A program made the position numbers and the translations under genes. The notes under the pieces were generated by a model. It was given only the letters and a program-made list of their open reading frames with translations, was not told the origin of the DNA and ran no database searches. A stretch of DNA of 64,000 nucleotides from Winogradskyella eckloniae (GTDB taxonomy: Bacteria; Bacteroidota; Bacteroidia; Flavobacteriales; Flavobacteriaceae): contig NZ_JABRWP010000003.1 in NCBI RefSeq assembly GCF_013249045.1, positions 124,001 through 188,000 on the forward strand, read 5' to 3'. Below are positions 59,938-64,000 of this stretch, one piece after another; within the stretch, counting starts at the first letter, position 1, and every line of letters begins with the position of its first letter.

Positions 59938-60558
59938 TTATTTATTACCAAATACTTTATGAAGATCTGAGTATCCTACACCACTAAATTTTAATTCAGA
60001 AAAAGAAATAATAGCCATAGATTGGTCCTCTAGTTCCCCTTCTTCAAACCTAATTTTCATTTGTATGACCTCTGCAGTACCTGATGCCACTTGAGCATTA
60101 GATAAATCTAAGGTTCCTGAGATTTTACTATCAGGTAAACGTTTGCCTCCTTCATTAAGTAACTGATACATGGCGCTCATTGTGCCACCTCCTTTTTTAG
60201 ACGTTTTAAGAATGGCTGTAGCTTTTTCTAATTCATAGTTATCTCCATCGTAAAAAAGTTGCACACTTTCTGAGCCTTTATTTAGCTTCTTTTTAAACGT
60301 AATAATTGCCGTTCGTTTTTTTGTTTTTGGATGCGTGTCTACAATACCAGATGCTTTGGTGTAGTGCCAGTCTTTACCATTGATTTCGCAAAGAAAAGTA
60401 CCATTTGTATCTGTTTTCTTTTTAGTAGCTTTTTCAGTACTCGCTATTTCCGTCGTTTCTTTTTCTGTTATTTTTTCTGTTTCTGTTGACATTTTTTTGT
60501 CATCACTACAAGATGTTACGAGCAGGATGAAGACTATTAATAATTTGAAGGTTTTCAT
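59938..60558 (-). CDS. Hypothetical lipoprotein, first gene of the OmpA operon
   Basis: About 206 residues from the ATG at 60558. Lipobox MKTFKLLIVFILLVTSC, a Lys/Glu/Thr-rich linker, then a ~150-residue beta-sandwich-like domain (GTFLCEINGKDWHYTKASGIVDT onwards). The pattern is like the DUF6252 lipoproteins, but this is not certain. The start at 60588 would precede the signal peptide by 10 residues. First gene of the envelope operon; the TGTAACA repeats at 60797-60824 lie upstream. Confidence 0.65.
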   Translation of the reverse strand: MKTFKLLIVFILLVTSCSDDKKMSTETEKITEKETTEIASTEKATKKKTDTNGTFLCEINGKDWHYTKASGIVDTHPKTKKRTAIITFKKKLNKGSESVQLFYDGDNYELEKATAILKTSKKGGGTMSAMYQLLNEGGKRLPDSKISGTLDLSNAQVASGTAEVIQMKIRFEEGELEDQSMAIISFSELKFSGVGYSDLHKVFGNK

Positions 60559-60599
60559 AGTTTTATATTTATAGTTTGTGTTAAACATAATTGACAGCT

Positions 60600-60807
60600 T
60601 TATTTTTTGAAGGTTGTTTTTTGTATCACTTTGTTCTTATGCATTATTTTTAATACATACGTTCCAGGTTGTAAATAATTAATATTGAGGTAGATTGTTT
60701 TAGTAGGAATCTGATCAATCTGGCCTTGTAAGGATGTACGTTTTTTTTTCATACACTACAAAGCTAGGAGGAAGGTTCTCTTTAAGATATAAGAAATGTA
60801 ACAAGTA
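60600..60807 (-). pseudogene. Decayed T9SS type A sorting-domain fragment, frameshifted at an A9 run
   Basis: Between 60752 and 60600 the minus strand encodes 50 residues ending NYLQPGTYVLKIMHKNKV, an obvious T9SS type A tail. The matching beginning, HFLYLKENLPPSFVVYEKK, is in another frame just upstream (60798-60742). The two frames meet at a run of nine A residues (60741-60749), so a frameshift or a sequencing error broke a once continuous C-terminal domain. No body of the gene precedes it. The rest of the 288-base gap holds only the TGTAACA motifs. Confidence 0.6.
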
Positions 60808-60824
60808 CTATGACTATTGTAACA
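60797..60824. promoter_or_regulatory. TGTAACA direct repeats upstream of the envelope operon
   Basis: TGTAACA at 60797-60803 and 60818-60824, 21 bases apart, between the hybrid regulator stop and the envelope operon. The same word occurs three times in the leader of the hybrid regulator (63883, 63972, 63984). Confidence 0.4.
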
Positions 60825-60876
60825 TGTCAGTAATAGCCACAGTTATCAGCGTATTTATGCTATGGTAATTTGTGAT

Positions 60877-63813
60877 TTAGTTACGCTTAGCGTATTCAGA
60901 AGGTGTACAATTATAGGTTTCTTTAAAGCATTTAGTAAAATAAGAATGGTCATTAAAACCAACAGAGTAACCGATTTGAGACATATTGATATCTGAGTTT
61001 TTTAGAAGTTGTGTCGCAAGTTTAAGGCGTTGAGAACGAATAAATTCTGAAGCCGTGAGGCCTGTTAGAGCTTTTAATTTTCGGTGTAATTGCATACGGC
61101 TCATACCAACTGCTTCTGAAAATTCTGAAACATTAAAGGAAGGTTCTACAAGGTTATCATCTATAGCAACTTGAACTTTTTTCAGAAATTTTTCGTCTAA
61201 ATTAGTAAAGGCGATGTCTTTAGGAAGTAATACTAATTCTTGACTATAACGTAGTTGTAATTGGCGTCTAGATGCGATCAGTTTTTCAACCTTTAGGATT
61301 AATAATTTTTTATCAAAAGGTTTGGTAATATAGTCATCTGCACCAACGTCAACTCCAGTAAATTGACTTTCTATAGTTGCTTTTGCTGTGAGTAGTATAA
61401 TTGGGATGTGTGCTGTAAGTTCATTGGTTTTAAGTTCTTTTGTAAGTTCAATACCATCTTTTTCTGGCATCATTATATCAGAAATTACTAAATCTGGTAT
61501 GTGTTCTAAGGCCAATTCTACACCCAAATTTCCATTTGCTGCAGTGATCACATTGTAGTTGCTATCAAAGGTTTGTTTCAGTAAATGTCTTAAATCATCG
61601 TTATCTTCAACTATTAATAATATTGGCAATTCGCTGTCAATAATTTTGTCATTGTCTTCGGTGTTGGCATTATAATGTAATGTTACATCTTTTTTAATTT
61701 CATTATTAGGATTAACAATAAGGGCATTTTTACCAAAGTTGGTTTTGTTTAAATTAAGACGTACATCAAATGTTGTTTCTTTATTTGGTTCGCTTTTTAC
61801 ATCGATAGAGCCTTTATGTAATTCTACTAGTTCTTTTACTAAGGCTAATCCAATGCCTGATCCTTGATTTTGCGCATTGGTTTGGTAAAAACGTTCAAAA
61901 ATATTTTCGATATCATTGGATGTTAACCCTTTTCCGGTGTTTGAAATTTTAAAAATCAACGTGTCATTATTAGTATAGGCTTTACACGTTACTGTGCCAT
62001 TCTCTGGTGTGTATTTAAACGCATTTGATAATAAATTGATAGTGATTTTTTCCACAGCATCTTTATCAAACCAACCAATAGAATTTGTGGGCGTAATATC
62101 GATATTATATGAAATGTTTTTTTGCGTTGCGTAATAAGAAAAAGACGCGCTTAATGCAGAGATGAGCTGAGTGATATTGCCTTGTTGAATTTGTAATTTT
62201 AGTTGACCATCATCGATTTTAGATAAATCTAAGAGTTGGTTAACAAGTTCTAAAAGGCGTTCAGAATTTTGCTTGGCAATAGTGAATTGCGCTCTTTTTT
62301 GATGAGATATTGTTTCATCTAATAAGGTATCTTCAATCGGACTTGATATCAGTGTTAATGGTGTTCTAAATTCATGAGAAATATTAGTAAAGAAATTAGA
62401 TTTTAAAGCATCTATGTCTTTTAATTTGGTGTTCGTTTTTTGTCTGTTACGATAAAGTATATAAAAAAATAGACCAGCTACAGACATAATTCCAATACCA
62501 CCTAAAAGCAAGTTGCGTTGGTTGAGTTTCTGTTGTTCTACCGTTTCATTTTGGGATTTTAATAGCGTAATTTGTTGTTCTTTTTTTTCAGTTTGATATT
62601 TAGAATCTATTTCTCTTATGGATGCAATATTGTGAATGTTGTTAAGTGAATCTTTGAGTTTGTAGGTTTGTTCTAAGGTGGTATACGCTTTTGTGTAATT
62701 GCGGTCTAAAGCGTAAGCTTCAGATAGACTTTTTAATGTTTTTTGCTGCATTAAGGTATTGTCTTCATCATTATAATTTAGCAGTAGGTCATTTAAATAA
62801 TAGATGGCTTTTTTGGGCTCTTTTTTGTTGATATATAATTTTCCAAGTTCAAGAATGGCTTCGGCAGATTCAAAACTGTATTTTTTATCTTTATGCATTT
62901 GAAATCCTTCCTCTAAATAACCTTCTGCTGCATCTAAATCGCCTTTTTTTATTCGTATTAAACCTAAATAAGTACTTATTTGTGCTACAGATACATCTTC
63001 CTTTATGCTTTTAAAATAAGAATAGGTTTCTTGTAATATGCTGTCTGCTAATGCGAGTTCGCCTTTACGATAGTAGGCTGCACCTAAATGAAGGTCTGTT
63101 GTTTTTAGATAGAATGACACATCTGCCGGAATTCTTTTAAATTCATTATTGGCTTTCTTAAAATAGCTTATTGAGGTATCGTAATCCTTAAGGTCGTCAT
63201 ATATGGTTCCTAAACTTTGATATGTAGCTGCGATGATATCAGGCCGTTGTGGTGTAGTGCTGTGTATGGAGTCTGCTTTTAAAAAATAGGAGATGGCCAT
63301 ATTCAAATTATTCTGTCTTCGGTATGCATTTCCTAGCGCAGTATAGGTGTCTGTTATAATGGGTAAATCGTCCATATTTATAGCAACTTCTAAGCATTTA
63401 TTACAGGTATCTATGGCATTTTCTGTTTCTCCTAAAAAGTAATGTATTCTGCAAAGTCCATTTTGAGCTAGTGCAATACCTCGTAAATATTTATGTTCCT
63501 TTGCTAATTGTGTGGATAAGTTGAAATAGAATATTGCAGAATCTAATTGTTGAATTCTTCTAAAATAATGTGCTTTAAAATAAGGAGCTTCAACTAAGGC
63601 TATAACATACTTTTTTTCTATTCCAAATGCTTTTATTCTTGCGGTATAGATTAAAGAACTGTCTGGATTTGGGTTGATGTGCTTTGCATAGTGCTGTTTT
63701 AATGTTAAATATGTAATTGAATCGTTTTCTGATAACACCTTCGTATTATGTTCTGATTGTGCGAATGAAGCAAAATGTATATAGAACAAACAGAATAGAA
63801 CATAATATCTCAT
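60877..63813 (-). CDS. Hybrid two-component system regulator (TPR-HisKA-HATPase-REC-AraC)
   Basis: A 978-residue one-protein signalling system. Signal peptide (1-19); a TPR sensor region (about 60-395, periplasmic); membrane helix (436-455); HisKA with His480 (SHEFRTPL); HATPase with N-box NLLSNAFKYTP (593-603) and GSGIGLALVK (651-660); receiver with Asp779 (LVISDIMMPEKDG); AraC-type DNA-binding domain (885-978, SQIGYSVGFNDHSYFTKCFKE). Such HTCS proteins control polysaccharide or envelope loci in Bacteroidota. Its own leader has TGTAACA motifs that also occur before the envelope operon, so that operon may be its target (inference). Confidence 0.93.
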   Translation of the reverse strand: MRYYVLFCLFYIHFASFAQSEHNTKVLSENDSITYLTLKQHYAKHINPNPDSSLIYTARIKAFGIEKKYVIALVEAPYFKAHYFRRIQQLDSAIFYFNLSTQLAKEHKYLRGIALAQNGLCRIHYFLGETENAIDTCNKCLEVAINMDDLPIITDTYTALGNAYRRQNNLNMAISYFLKADSIHSTTPQRPDIIAATYQSLGTIYDDLKDYDTSISYFKKANNEFKRIPADVSFYLKTTDLHLGAAYYRKGELALADSILQETYSYFKSIKEDVSVAQISTYLGLIRIKKGDLDAAEGYLEEGFQMHKDKKYSFESAEAILELGKLYINKKEPKKAIYYLNDLLLNYNDEDNTLMQQKTLKSLSEAYALDRNYTKAYTTLEQTYKLKDSLNNIHNIASIREIDSKYQTEKKEQQITLLKSQNETVEQQKLNQRNLLLGGIGIMSVAGLFFYILYRNRQKTNTKLKDIDALKSNFFTNISHEFRTPLTLISSPIEDTLLDETISHQKRAQFTIAKQNSERLLELVNQLLDLSKIDDGQLKLQIQQGNITQLISALSASFSYYATQKNISYNIDITPTNSIGWFDKDAVEKITINLLSNAFKYTPENGTVTCKAYTNNDTLIFKISNTGKGLTSNDIENIFERFYQTNAQNQGSGIGLALVKELVELHKGSIDVKSEPNKETTFDVRLNLNKTNFGKNALIVNPNNEIKKDVTLHYNANTEDNDKIIDSELPILLIVEDNDDLRHLLKQTFDSNYNVITAANGNLGVELALEHIPDLVISDIMMPEKDGIELTKELKTNELTAHIPIILLTAKATIESQFTGVDVGADDYITKPFDKKLLILKVEKLIASRRQLQLRYSQELVLLPKDIAFTNLDEKFLKKVQVAIDDNLVEPSFNVSEFSEAVGMSRMQLHRKLKALTGLTASEFIRSQRLKLATQLLKNSDINMSQIGYSVGFNDHSYFTKCFKETYNCTPSEYAKRN

Positions 63814-63882
63814 AGTGTTGAATTAGATGGGTTGATGTAATCAATTTAAACGTCATTTTTGCCAAAAAAATCCTTGTATGTA

Positions 63883-63990
63883 TGTTACAATATTTTTTTA
63901 GATAAATGGCGTTTTTTTATAGATTTAATTCAGCAATATTAAGAATTTCAGACACTTAAGTCTGGTTAATATGTAACAAAATATGTTACA
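63883..63990. promoter_or_regulatory. TGTAACA motif cluster upstream of the hybrid regulator
   Basis: TGTTACA (63883-63889), TGTAACA (63972-63978) and TGTTACA (63984-63990); the last two form an inverted repeat TATGTAAC/GTTACATA. The region (63814-64000) contains no ORF. Confidence 0.4.
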
Positions 63991-64000
63991 TACTTTATAA

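Overview
The window is chromosomal DNA from a member of the Bacteroidota, most likely a marine-type Flavobacteriaceae. Several features support this. The DNA is AT-rich, genes lack Shine-Dalgarno sequences, and many are preceded by the Bacteroidota housekeeping -7 element TAnnTTTG. One large secreted protein ends in a type IX secretion (T9SS) sorting domain, and lipoproteins of the MKK...SC type are abundant. Genes typical of the family are present: IcmF-type mutase, YpdA-like reductase, DUF4920, DUF6268, a hybrid two-component regulator, and a DnaJ with a reduced zinc domain. No rRNA, tRNA, CRISPR array, transposase or phage gene was seen.

Layout, 1-20 kb. The window opens inside icmF (C-terminal mutase part), which carries a palindromic repeat in frame. 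Next come an OsmC-type peroxidase and a compact unit with an ECF-like promoter, a 33-residue peptide containing 11 cysteines, and a SigZ-type sigma factor with a cysteine tail. A half-length DEAD-box protein, an Lrp regulator with three operator-like sites 31 bp apart, and a YpdA/VOC/MFS operon follow. Then come DUF1684, CrcB next to a 22-unit heptamer repeat, a SRPBCC protein, an M49 (DPP III) lipoprotein peptidase, a DUF3095 cyclase-like protein and a phospholipase D lipoprotein. A two-gene DUF262 + HEPN nuclease cassette (probable defence module) and a DTW-domain tRNA enzyme close this part.

19-33 kb. A small P-loop kinase-like protein, a GT4 glycosyltransferase and a 1398-residue protein lie in a row. 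The large protein joins a GT4-like domain to a C-terminal phosphodiester glycosidase (NAGPA-type) domain through about 400 unassigned residues. A tandem and inverted array of about 180-bp palindromic repeats surrounds a TIGR01777 oxidoreductase. Housekeeping genes follow (mnmD, ilvE, a MazG-like pyrophosphohydrolase, YceI, grpE-dnaJ).

33-54 kb. A five-gene operon encodes a NatAB-like ABC exporter, an MscS channel, a DUF6268 outer-membrane barrel and a sigma-54-type response regulator without a DNA-binding domain. The T9SS surface protein follows, then a patch of small hypothetical genes including a glycine-rich-domain-like protein paired with a Cys-tailed partner. After these come PPK2, an AI-2E-type permease, lysA with a divergent ACT-domain protein, sucC, a half-length DUF1456 protein, a Fes-type esterase and a TerB-like protein.

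54-64 kb, all on the minus strand: uvrB, a four-gene envelope operon built around a large OmpA-type lipoprotein, a decayed T9SS sorting-domain fragment, and a 978-residue hybrid two-component regulator (TPR, kinase, receiver, AraC). The best candidates for undescribed biology are the Cys-peptide/SigZ unit, the GT-phosphodiester glycosidase cluster, the DUF262/HEPN cassette and the GRDP-like/Cys-tail pair. All functional statements rest on motif recognition by eye; no database search was run.
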